In this document: positions 1-6,470 of the stretch, in pieces
Layout of the letters: every line of letters starts with the position of its first letter
Position numbering within the stretch: the first letter of the stretch is position 1
DNA from: Terriglobales bacterium
GTDB taxonomy: Bacteria; Acidobacteriota; Terriglobia; Terriglobales; Acidobacteriaceae
Length of the DNA: 8,903 bases
Assembly: GCA_030043575.1 (NCBI GenBank)
Contig: JASHXK010000201.1
Span: 1-8,903, forward strand
Reading direction: 5' to 3'
The notes under the pieces: model-generated
What the model was told of the DNA's origin: nothing
Database searches by the model: none
What the model saw: only the letters and a program-made list of their open reading frames with translations
Translations under genes and position numbers: made by a program

Positions 1-740
1 ATGGCCGTGGTTTCGTCGAGGCGCATGGGAATGTCGCAGACGCGCACTTCCAGGGTGTTGAAGTAGGGATGGGGCCGGATGTCCCACCAGATCTTCTTGC
101 CGTTGTCGATGCAGCCGGTCTTGACCAGCAAGTTAACGAAGGTCTCGTAGTCCGACCAGTTGGAGAAGACGTCGGGAATGCCGGTGCGGGGAAAGCGCTC
201 GAAAACTTTGCTGCGATACGACTTGAAACCGGTTTGCAGGCCCATCCAGAAGGGAGAATTCGAGCTGAGCGCGAGAATGTGGGGAAGGAAATAGCGCAGC
301 GAATTCATGATGTGGATGGCGGTATTGCGGTCTTCGATGCCGATGTGCACGTGCAGGCCGAACACCAGGTTGGCGCGCGCGATCATCTGCATCTCTTCCA
401 GCACCCTGCGGTAGCGTTCGTCGGGATAAATGTCCTGGAGCTTCCAATCGGCGAAGGGATGCGTGCTGGCGGCCGCGAGCAAAAGCCCGTTTTCACCGGC
501 CAGGGTGATCATCTGCCGACGCAGCGTTTTTATGTCCTCGCGCGCTTCCTTGATGTCGCGACAGACTTTTGTCCCGACTTCGATCACCGCCTGGTGCATC
601 TCCGGTTTGACGGCTTCGTGGAGCTCGCGCTTGGCCTTGGAAAGAATCTCCGAACCGATGTGCGAGCGCAGATCGCGGGTCTGCGGATCGATGGTCTGAT
701 ATTCCTCTTCGATGCCGATGCTGAGGCTTGGCCGCTCCAT
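1..740 (-). CDS. Carboxylate-amine ligase, GCS2/YbdK-like (partial, C-terminus off the left edge)
   Basis: This is a glutamate-cysteine-ligase-type enzyme. The family couples ATP hydrolysis to formation of an amide between a carboxylate (typically the gamma-carboxyl of glutamate) and an amine, in the cytoplasm. The reading frame is open from ATG at 740 to the window edge, giving 246 residues with no stop. Family YbdK proteins are usually about 370 residues, so roughly two thirds is present. Visible motifs in order: GIEEEYQTID (residues 9-18, the acidic metal/ATP-binding strand), VIEVGT (52-57), the GLHVHIG block (128-134), NSPFWMG followed by TGFKSYR (161-176), and WWDIRPHP with LEVRVCD (218-236). 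The start is set by AAGGGG (747-752) six bases upstream, overlapping the end of the preceding ATP-grasp gene, whose stop is only 3 bp away. This implies translational coupling. The family is near certain; the physiological substrates are not known, and true gamma-glutamylcysteine synthesis should not be assumed. Confidence 0.93.
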   Translation of the reverse strand, partial: MERPSLSIGIEEEYQTIDPQTRDLRSHIGSEILSKAKRELHEAVKPEMHQAVIEVGTKVCRDIKEAREDIKTLRRQMITLAGENGLLLAAASTHPFADWKLQDIYPDERYRRVLEEMQMIARANLVFGLHVHIGIEDRNTAIHIMNSLRYFLPHILALSSNSPFWMGLQTGFKSYRSKVFERFPRTGIPDVFSNWSDYETFVNLLVKTGCIDNGKKIWWDIRPHPYFNTLEVRVCDIPMRLDETTA

Positions 741-743
741 GGT

Positions 744-1820
744 TTACCCCTTGGTGGTGCGCTTGCGTAATTGCTTGGATGCCGCCTCCAGCATGGCCCC
801 AGGTTTCGAGGAGTCCGGGGCAGGCGCAGGAGCCGTTGCCGCTTGCGGCGCAGCCGCGCTCCTGGCGGCGCCTGGACTCTTCGGCAGGCCGCCACTCAGG
901 AACGCGCTCCAGCGATATTCAGCGAGTTTTCCAGTGTGTTCCCTGGCCTTGCGCACCGCGAGTTCAGCAACGTTACCGACGATCCAATCGAAATTTGCCT
1001 GGCCCACGGAGTTCACGTCCGCGTCGGGCGCGGGATTCATGAAGTCGATGGCGTAAGGAATGCCGTCCTCGCAGGCGAACTCAACGGTATTGAGATCGTA
1101 GCCGAGAGCCCGGCAAAGCGTGAGACAATCGCGCTCCACGCGCGCGAGGAGCCTGGGATCGACCGGCGGCGGATTCTTCACGTAGCGCTCGTGGAACGGC
1201 GCGGAAGGATCGTATTGCATGATGTGGACTTTTTCCTGTCCCACAACGTAGCAGCGGAAATATTCCTTGAACTTCACGCCGCGCTGCAGGGTCATGCAGA
1301 GATCACGCGTCTGATCGTAGGCATTGAAGAACTCCTCCGGCGAGTTGACCTTGTAAACATCCTTCCAGCCGCCGCCATCGAAGGGCTTGAGGAATGCCGG
1401 GAATCCAACATAGCTGAAGATGCTGTCCCAGGGCATGGGGTATTGCAGGTTGCGCATGGAACGATCGGTGGTTCCTGGCGGATGCTCTTTGTGAGGAATC
1501 AAAACCGTCGGCGGAATGGCCACGCCAAGTTTTTCGCCGAGCGCATAGTTGAAGAACTTGTCGTCGGCGCTCCACCAGAAAGGATTGTTGATGACGATGG
1601 TGCCGGAGAGAGCGGCATTCTTCAGGTAGCCGCGATAGAACGGAATATCATGCGAGATGCGATCGACGATGACGTGGTAGCGGGATGGCTCGGCCATCCG
1701 CACCTCGCCGACCGTGGCCAGCTCGGCCTGAATGCCCGGCTCGCCCATGGAGTTGATCTTGTCTACCAGCGCCGGCGGAAAAGTCGTCTCCATGCCGAAG
1801 ATGATTCCGATCGTTTTCAC
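744..1820 (-). CDS. ATP-grasp domain ligase (RimK/glutathione-synthetase-like fold)
   Basis: A 358-residue cytoplasmic protein that I assign to the ATP-grasp superfamily, whose members make acyl-phosphate intermediates and join them to amines. Supporting features in order: an N-terminal Rossmann-like region (TIGIIFGMETTFP, 3-15), VINNPFWW (76-83) followed by the DDKF segment (86-89), the nucleotide-binding lysine block FLKPFDGGGWKDVY (143-156, Lys145), FKEYFRCYVVGQEKVHI (184-200), and metal-binding acids in NTVEFACEDG (244-253, Glu247) and YAIDFMNPAPD (256-266, Asp259 and Asn262). The globular part ends near residue 313. An Ala/Pro/Ser-rich linker (314-340) and a short basic tail follow. The start is GTG at 1820, with AAGGAG (1826-1831) five bases upstream. 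The gene is coupled to the downstream YbdK-like ligase with a 3-bp gap, so both probably act in one pathway. The fold assignment is strong; the substrate is unknown. Confidence 0.88.
   Translation of the reverse strand: MKTIGIIFGMETTFPPALVDKINSMGEPGIQAELATVGEVRMAEPSRYHVIVDRISHDIPFYRGYLKNAALSGTIVINNPFWWSADDKFFNYALGEKLGVAIPPTVLIPHKEHPPGTTDRSMRNLQYPMPWDSIFSYVGFPAFLKPFDGGGWKDVYKVNSPEEFFNAYDQTRDLCMTLQRGVKFKEYFRCYVVGQEKVHIMQYDPSAPFHERYVKNPPPVDPRLLARVERDCLTLCRALGYDLNTVEFACEDGIPYAIDFMNPAPDADVNSVGQANFDWIVGNVAELAVRKAREHTGKLAEYRWSAFLSGGLPKSPGAARSAAAPQAATAPAPAPDSSKPGAMLEAASKQLRKRTTKG
747..752 (-). promoter_or_regulatory. Ribosome binding site of the YbdK-like gene, inside the end of the ATP-grasp gene
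   Basis: AAGGGG on the minus strand supplies the last two codons (Lys-Gly) of the ATP-grasp gene. It lies six bases before the ATG at 740, with the TAA stop between them. Terminating ribosomes would therefore be positioned to reinitiate, which supports a coupled two-gene unit. Confidence 0.7.
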
Positions 1821-1825
1821 AATAG

Positions 1826-1831
1826 CTCCTT
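1826..1831 (-). promoter_or_regulatory. Ribosome binding site that fixes the GTG start of the ATP-grasp gene
   Basis: AAGGAG on the minus strand stands five bases before GTG at 1820. It is a near-consensus Shine-Dalgarno sequence and makes this non-ATG start the best choice. A possible -10 element, TACAAT (1919-1924, minus), lies about 100 bp further upstream, but I see no convincing -35 element at the right distance. Confidence 0.75.
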
Positions 1832-2000
1832 GTTAAGCGGCACGAGCGCCTCTGAGTAAGTTCGCAATCGTGTATGGAATGGCCCGGGAACGCGCGATAG
1901 GGCGTTTGCTTGAGAGATATTGTAGGCGAAAGCGGCGGCCCGGAGCTAGAGGACGCCGTCGCAAGGGAAGTCGAGGTTCTGGGTGAATGAGCAGGTAGGG

Positions 2001-2210
2001 CTAGGCTGCTCTTCTATCTGGGATCGATGGAGACTCTGCGATATGGGTCATTCTCTCGTGAATCTGGTACAGCTGAGCCTTTTCTTTCGCGCTGGGGTGC
2101 TTATCCAACAAGAATAGAAAAACACCGATGACTGCGAAGACCGTCGTCGCCACGGCGACACAGAAACCAATGATCCAGAATTCGGGGACACTGCCACTCA
2201 GGAGCGTCAT
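2001..2210 (-). CDS. Small single-span membrane protein, unknown function
   Basis: A 69-residue protein I do not recognise. Residues 11-35 (from FWIIGFC to FLFLL) form one strongly hydrophobic stretch, long enough to cross the membrane once. A polar, charged tail follows (DKHPSAKEKAQLYQIHERM), which could be a short amphipathic helix in the cytoplasm, since the flanking positive residues lie after the span. The case for a real gene is its start: GGAGG (2216-2220) is five bases before ATG at 2210, the strongest ribosome binding site in the window. Gaps of 180 bp downstream and 171 bp upstream to same-strand neighbours suggest it may be its own transcription unit. No function can be given; small regulators or subunits of membrane complexes often look like this. 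Confidence 0.6.
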   Translation of the reverse strand: MTLLSGSVPEFWIIGFCVAVATTVFAVIGVFLFLLDKHPSAKEKAQLYQIHERMTHIAESPSIPDRRAA

Positions 2211-2215
2211 GAAAT

Positions 2216-2220
2216 CCTCC
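2216..2220 (-). promoter_or_regulatory. Consensus Shine-Dalgarno of the small membrane protein
   Basis: GGAGG on the minus strand is five bases before ATG at 2210. This is the main sequence evidence that the 69-codon frame is translated. Confidence 0.7.
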
Positions 2221-2381
2221 GCTGACCTTCACGAAGCGGGCACTGAGACTGGTTGGATGCAAGTTTCGGGCCATGTGCAAGCGGCTAGCTGCTCTCGCAG
2301 CCCGATTGCGTGCACGAATTGCTATTGCGTTGCATTTCAATAGTTTCGGATGAAGATGGATGGCCGGAAACCGGACCGGAA

Positions 2382-3902
2382 TTATCGCAGATAGTCGACC
2401 GGGATGGGAGCCGGGAACCTTCTACCTGTCTGAATACCGGCAGCGTGCAAATCTTGCAGTGTCTTTTCGTCGGGCTCGATAAGCGCGGATTCCGCCTGAT
2501 GCCGGCGCAAATCGTCGATGGTCCAGAATTGCATGGGATAGTACTGTGACAGATTCAGCTCAAGCCGCTGATGCAGATAGGGATCGGGGCCGTTCTGCTC
2601 CTGGCGGTCAAAATCGGAAGGCAGAAAGAGCACGCACTGCTCCGGATGCACGGCGTAGTGCTGGGCTTCGAGAAACAGCAGAGGCCCGGAGAAGACGAAA
2701 TAATGCTTACCTTCGAGCTGCAGCGTACTCTCCACTTGCAGGAAGTCGCGGATGCCGGTGGCTTCCACTTTATCCGGATGGCGCACGACTGTCAGTTGCT
2801 GCGCGACACCCCAACCCGCAAGGAGCACGAAGATCCCCAGCGAGATCTGAGCCGCCTTGCGGAAATACCGGTACAGCGAAATCGCAAACGCCACCGCAAC
2901 GCCGGGAACCACGCCGATGAAGTAACGGCTGTAGAAGGCATTTGTGATCGTCTCCGCAACAAAAAACGCCGCCAGCGGAATCAGGAGAAAAAGCCAGCCG
3001 GTGGCCTCGGCCGATTGCATGGCAAGACTAGGTTCCTGGCGATCGTCCCAGCCTGCTATCACGACCCAAAGCATGATCAGAGCCAGCAGGAACAAGCCAT
3101 CAGGAAAAATCTGGCCAAAGATCGCGCGGAGCTCGAGAAGGCTGGGACGGTTCCAATATCCATTTGAGAACTTGCGTGAAAACGCCAAGGCGAACGGCGA
3201 GAGCAGCACCACGGCAATGACAGTCCCTGCCACTCCCGCAAGTAGATCCGACGATGGCCGATGTCCCAGCTTCCAGCGCAGCATCTCCCACAGGAGATAA
3301 GGCAACAGACACATGGCAAAGTAGTAGTGGAAGCAAACGCCGGCAAAAAAGGACGCGCCGAAGAGCAGCGTCCCCAGGTTTTGCCGGTCGCCGTTGTAGT
3401 TCCATGCCCAAAAGCTCAGCGCCGCCAGCATAAAGTAAATCGCGTAGGAGCGGGCTTCATAACCGTAGTAGGGCAGAAAAGAGCAGGTTGCGACAGAAAA
3501 CGCAATGAGTCCGTGCAGGCCATCGGTCAACCGCCGCGCACAATCGAAGATCACCAGCAGGCCAACCAACAAGGCAATGGCTGACGGCATGCGCGCAGCA
3601 ACGTCGCCCGGTCCGAAGGCCGAATCAAATCCGCGAACCAACAAGTAGTATGGCAGCGGCAGCGCATCGACACCGTTCGCCAGCGCACTCCAAATGGCCG
3701 ACAGCTTGGGCAGCCGCGCAATGTGTACGGTGAACAGCTCGTCGAACCAGTAGACGCGATGCGCAGCGATGAAGAGGCTGGAGAGAAAGTAGAATAGGCC
3801 GAGCGCGGAAGCGGTTGCGACTGCCCAGGGGCCGGTAAAGTAGCTGACACGCTGCGACTTCTGCGGCGCAGAGCTGCGAAAGGCCGGGGCTGGGCTAAGC
3901 AT
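2382..3902 (-). CDS. GT39/ArnT-like (GT-C fold) membrane glycosyltransferase
   Basis: A 506-residue polytopic membrane protein. Members of this superfamily (ArnT, protein O-mannosyltransferases and relatives) transfer a sugar from a polyprenyl-phosphate carrier to an acceptor on the outer side of the cytoplasmic membrane. Visible hallmarks: a first membrane span (about 26-47) followed by YWFDELFTV (51-59), with the Asp-Glu pair typical of the catalytic first loop; PLPYYLL (82-88); AARMPSA (102-108); and YGYEARSYAIYF (146-157), the usual A-R-x-Y block. About nine further hydrophobic segments follow up to residue 368, with NAFYSRYFIG (321-330) near the end of the membrane part. A soluble C-terminal region covers about 370-506. 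The ATG at 3902 has only a weak AGAAG upstream. It diverges from the 714-residue membrane gene and probably has its own promoter (3989-4018). Neither donor nor acceptor can be read from sequence; the polyprenol-phosphate sugar synthase at 6471-7175 is a plausible donor source. Confidence 0.82.
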   Translation of the reverse strand: MLSPAPAFRSSAPQKSQRVSYFTGPWAVATASALGLFYFLSSLFIAAHRVYWFDELFTVHIARLPKLSAIWSALANGVDALPLPYYLLVRGFDSAFGPGDVAARMPSAIALLVGLLVIFDCARRLTDGLHGLIAFSVATCSFLPYYGYEARSYAIYFMLAALSFWAWNYNGDRQNLGTLLFGASFFAGVCFHYYFAMCLLPYLLWEMLRWKLGHRPSSDLLAGVAGTVIAVVLLSPFALAFSRKFSNGYWNRPSLLELRAIFGQIFPDGLFLLALIMLWVVIAGWDDRQEPSLAMQSAEATGWLFLLIPLAAFFVAETITNAFYSRYFIGVVPGVAVAFAISLYRYFRKAAQISLGIFVLLAGWGVAQQLTVVRHPDKVEATGIRDFLQVESTLQLEGKHYFVFSGPLLFLEAQHYAVHPEQCVLFLPSDFDRQEQNGPDPYLHQRLELNLSQYYPMQFWTIDDLRRHQAESALIEPDEKTLQDLHAAGIQTGRRFPAPIPVDYLR

Positions 3903-3988
3903 GCTTCTTCTCGTGTTGGAATTCCGCGGCTAAGGCGAGCGGCTTGCGGCTCGCGTTCGGTCGTGCGTTTAGCGGTCAGGTTTCGCAC

Positions 3989-4018
3989 ATAGTACTTTGT
4001 GGACCGCAGCTATGACAA
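3989..4018 (-). promoter_or_regulatory. Candidate sigma-70-type promoter for the GT39-like gene
   Basis: On the minus strand, TTGTCA (4013-4018) matches five of six -35 consensus bases. After an 18-bp spacer comes TACTAT (3989-3994), matching four of six -10 bases. Transcription would start near 3982, leaving a leader of about 80 bases before ATG at 3902. The -35 element lies within one copy of the GCTATGAC repeat. The call rests on consensus matching only. Confidence 0.4.
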
Positions 4019-4034
4019 GGACTCTGGCTATGAC
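4009..4034. repeat. Short direct repeat GCTATGAC, 18-bp period
   Basis: Two identical 8-bp copies lie at 4009-4016 and 4027-4034. The first overlaps the -35 element of the candidate minus-strand promoter, so the pair could be a regulator site. At this length, chance occurrence is possible. Confidence 0.35.
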
Positions 4035-4238
4035 TAAAGTCCCAAGAATTGGAAGTTAGCCATGTGGACTCCTCCGCGTACTTTCGACTAGCCGTAGATT
4101 ATTCCAAGATACCCGCAAGATGAAGTGAATAACTCGATTCGACTGCCGAGACTTAAGTGCCAATTCGCGGTCAGGTCTCACGCCGTTCTCCTACACTGCC
4201 GGAGGGCCGTTGCGGCCGCATGATTTTCCTCAAGTAGA

Positions 4239-6383
4239 ATGTCATTCGACATGGGGAAGGTCGATGCCGTGCCGAGCCAACCACCCTCGGAGATTGCAGC
4301 CGTCCAGCGGCGACGTTTCGGCTCGCTCCGCGCGCACTGGGATTTACTGGCGGTTCTGCTGCTCATGCTGGGATCATTTCCCACGATCTGGTTGTCGCCG
4401 CGGACGGTTACGCTGGTTCCCAACCTCGGCCTGATTGACGACAACTGGCATCTCGATAGCCCGTTCAAAGCGCTGCGAGGAATCTGGATTGGCCGCGACG
4501 TCGCCTTCACCCACGGGCCGATCTACCAGTGGCTTTCGTCAATTCCCGCCCGCTCGATGTGGCTGACGTTCGGCGGACTTTACGCCACGTGGAACACCAT
4601 CCCGGCGTGGTGTGCGGCCGTCTTTGTGTATCTCGCGGTGAAGCTTCTCTTACCGGAGCAGCCGCCGTGGAAGCGCTTCGTTCTGATCCTGCTGCTGTGC
4701 TCCTTCTGGGAAGTATCGCTGCGAACGTCGCTGCCGGTGTTGCTGTTTGCGGCCTTCCTGCGCGGCTGGTACGCCGTCCGGGATGGCCGTTTGCGCGCGG
4801 CAGTTGCGGGGATCGGCGGGGCGCTGCTGTGCGTGTTCGCGTTTCTGGTTGCGGGTGACACAGGGATCTATGCGACGGCGGCGTGGTTCATCGGCTTCGC
4901 CGCGTTTGCTTTGGAAGCGCGGCGGGATCGACTGGCGGTCAAGCTACCGGCGGCGCTGGCAAGCTTTGCCATCGCGTCTGCGTTGCTTGCCATCGTGGTC
5001 AACTGTTTCATGGCGACGCCACTGGACTTCAAGTTCTGGCGCGATTCGCTGGCACAGGTATCCGCCTATCGCTGGGCGACGCCCGCAGCCATGACCGAGC
5101 AAGGCACAGTGTTTCTCATAGGCGGGTTGGTAATTGGAGCGGCGGTATTCCTCACGCGCCTGATGACGAGAAGCGAAGGCGCGGCCGCAATGGCGGAAAG
5201 CACCGCATTCCTGGCGGGTGGATTCGTTCTCGGCTTGGCGGAGGTGCAAAGCGCGCTGGTCCGCTCCGACATCGGGCACGTGATCATCGGCGAGTTTGCG
5301 ATGATCTTCTTCGCCGGCGTAATCCTGTTTTCGTTTCGAGGAAAGCTCGCTTCGCCGATCGGCGTTCTGGTGGCCGCGGCGGGATGCATGCTCTTTTCGC
5401 ATCCGGCGCTTCGCCCGTCGAGCGTGCTCCGCCTCTATGGGCAGTTGCGCAATCCGATGACGGAATGCCCACCGGGCTTCAGCGAATACGACCGCGCCTG
5501 TTATCTGGAGGCGCTGACGCCGCGGATGCTCACTGCGGGCGCTAGTTTTCTGGCGAAAAACAGTGGGGGCAGTGATTCAGTCTTCATTTTTCCTTATCAG
5601 ACCATGTTCGGCATGGCGGCGCGGCGCAACGTAGCCGGCGGCCTGATGCAGGCGTATACCGCGAGCGGACCCTATCTCTCACGGCTGGAGATTGCCGGAC
5701 TGGAAGGCAAGCCGATTCTGGCAGCGTTGTACTTGCCGGACGATGATTACACCCACATGTCGGAGCCCGAGATCGCCCGCTGGTCGCGCAACTATCTCAG
5801 CGTGCCGGTCGACGGCATTCCAAATTTCACGCGCACCCCGGAGGTGTGGCTCTGGCTGGTGCGGCATTTCCGATCGACGGAAGAGTTGTCGCCAGGCGTG
5901 ATCGGATTGCAGCGCGACGACTCACGCGCGGCTCGTATTGCTCTGCAGTCGCAGTCTCTAGGACTAAGCGCGCAGACATATAACATCGACGATCGCGCCT
6001 CGGCGACCAGCCTCGGAGCACCGGTATGGCCAGCCGGGTTCGACTTCATTCGCCTGCGTATGATGGTTCATTACGGGCCAACATGGAGGTTGCGCAAGCC
6101 GGAGCGGCTGCAACTGGAGATCACGCGGTCGGATGGCAGCCGCGATGTGCAATGGTTCATCCTGCAGCCGAATGTTTCAACCGAAGTATGGTTCTATCCC
6201 TGGCGCGGGCCGGAGCTGGCAAATTACTTCGCTGGCGACGAGAGCCAATGGCGACCGGCGCCGCGGCCGGCGATTACCAACCTGCGCATCCTCAACGCGC
6301 CACTAGACTGGGTGTCATTGCAGCCGGAATCGATCACCATCGAGTCTGCGGATGCGGTGCGGCTGGCCATGGGAGAGCCGTAG
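4239..6383 (+). CDS. Large polytopic membrane protein with soluble C-terminal region, probable GT-C-like, uncharacterised
   Basis: A 714-residue protein I cannot place in a named family. The first half is a membrane domain with about nine to ten hydrophobic segments: roughly 35-53, 112-137, 147-157, 163-175, 188-205, 211-224, 237-258, 290-306, 322-335, 347-365 and 374-388. After the first span comes an acidic loop with GLIDDNWHLDSP (64-75) and WIGRDVAFTHGPIYQWL (83-99). This layout resembles the catalytic loop of GT-C glycosyltransferases, where Asp/Glu residues follow the first membrane helix. A second conserved-looking motif is VRSDIGH (341-347). Residues 390-714 are soluble and probably outside the membrane; the last about 110 residues (602-703) look rich in beta strands, possibly a carbohydrate-binding-like sandwich. 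The ATG at 4239 has a poor ribosome binding site, and ATG at 4251 is an alternative. The polyprenol-phosphate sugar synthase follows after 87 bp on the same strand, supporting a glycosylation role. That role is inferred, not shown. Confidence 0.85.
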   Translation: MSFDMGKVDAVPSQPPSEIAAVQRRRFGSLRAHWDLLAVLLLMLGSFPTIWLSPRTVTLVPNLGLIDDNWHLDSPFKALRGIWIGRDVAFTHGPIYQWLSSIPARSMWLTFGGLYATWNTIPAWCAAVFVYLAVKLLLPEQPPWKRFVLILLLCSFWEVSLRTSLPVLLFAAFLRGWYAVRDGRLRAAVAGIGGALLCVFAFLVAGDTGIYATAAWFIGFAAFALEARRDRLAVKLPAALASFAIASALLAIVVNCFMATPLDFKFWRDSLAQVSAYRWATPAAMTEQGTVFLIGGLVIGAAVFLTRLMTRSEGAAAMAESTAFLAGGFVLGLAEVQSALVRSDIGHVIIGEFAMIFFAGVILFSFRGKLASPIGVLVAAAGCMLFSHPALRPSSVLRLYGQLRNPMTECPPGFSEYDRACYLEALTPRMLTAGASFLAKNSGGSDSVFIFPYQTMFGMAARRNVAGGLMQAYTASGPYLSRLEIAGLEGKPILAALYLPDDDYTHMSEPEIARWSRNYLSVPVDGIPNFTRTPEVWLWLVRHFRSTEELSPGVIGLQRDDSRAARIALQSQSLGLSAQTYNIDDRASATSLGAPVWPAGFDFIRLRMMVHYGPTWRLRKPERLQLEITRSDGSRDVQWFILQPNVSTEVWFYPWRGPELANYFAGDESQWRPAPRPAITNLRILNAPLDWVSLQPESITIESADAVRLAMGEP

Positions 6384-6386
6384 TAG

Positions 6387-6407
6387 TCAGCCACGGAGAA
6401 TGGCTGA
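6387..6407 (+). other. Perfect 7-bp hairpin just after the 714-residue gene
   Basis: TCAGCCA (6387-6393) and TGGCTGA (6401-6407) form a perfect 7-bp stem around a 7-nt loop, starting four bases after the stop at 6383. No run of T follows, so it does not look like an intrinsic terminator. It could protect the transcript 3' end, act as a partial attenuator before the next gene, or be chance. Confidence 0.35.
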
Positions 6408-6470
6408 GGTAAGATTTCTATAGAGCCCACATGACATCGCTGCCAGCAGCCCAACGGAAACCCTGACCGA

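Larger units (their letters stand above)
3903..4238. other. Divergent intergenic region (336 bp) between two membrane-protein genes
   Basis: This stretch is the shared upstream region of the minus-strand GT39-like gene and the plus-strand 714-residue gene. It holds a good minus-strand promoter candidate (3989-4018), an 8-bp direct repeat GCTATGAC at 4009-4016 and 4027-4034, and a second direct repeat GCGGTCAGGT near both ends (3972-3981 and 4168-4177). A 10-bp perfect palindrome TGCGGCCGCA (4211-4220) lies just before the plus-strand start. I could not find a convincing plus-strand promoter. No protein gene or structured RNA is evident. Confidence 0.6.

Noticed and set aside
69..770. A 233-codon open frame on the plus strand
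   Set aside because: It is antisense to the YbdK-like gene, whose family motifs run along the whole minus-strand frame.
771..1859. A 362-codon open frame on the plus strand
   Set aside because: It lies antisense to the ATP-grasp gene, which has clear motifs and a good ribosome binding site. The plus-strand translation shows no domain; long antisense frames are common in GC-rich coding DNA.
2361..2380. CCGG-rich segment after the stop of the GT39-like gene as a terminator
   Set aside because: CCGG-AAA-CCGG could pair over only four bases and no T-run follows on the minus strand.
2571..3167. A 198-codon open frame on the plus strand
   Set aside because: It is antisense to the GT39-like gene. 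The translation is charged with no membrane or enzyme signature, while the minus strand encodes typical membrane helices.
4012..4091. Two very short plus-strand open frames in the divergent region (15 codons from 4012, then 9 codons from 4062), each with purine-rich bases upstream
   Set aside because: They could be leader peptides, but they are too short to support. The first overlaps the minus-strand promoter candidate, its repeated Ala-Met-Thr simply reflects the GCTATGAC repeat, and no attenuator structure follows.
4883..5545. A 220-codon open frame on the plus strand
   Set aside because: It is an out-of-frame shadow of the 714-residue membrane protein, very rich in Arg and Gly as expected from reading GC-rich codons in the wrong frame.
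6387..6407. Intrinsic terminator after the 714-residue gene
   Set aside because: A perfect 7-bp hairpin is present, but the bases after it are not a T-run, so I list it only as a hairpin and keep the following GT2 gene as probably co-transcribed.
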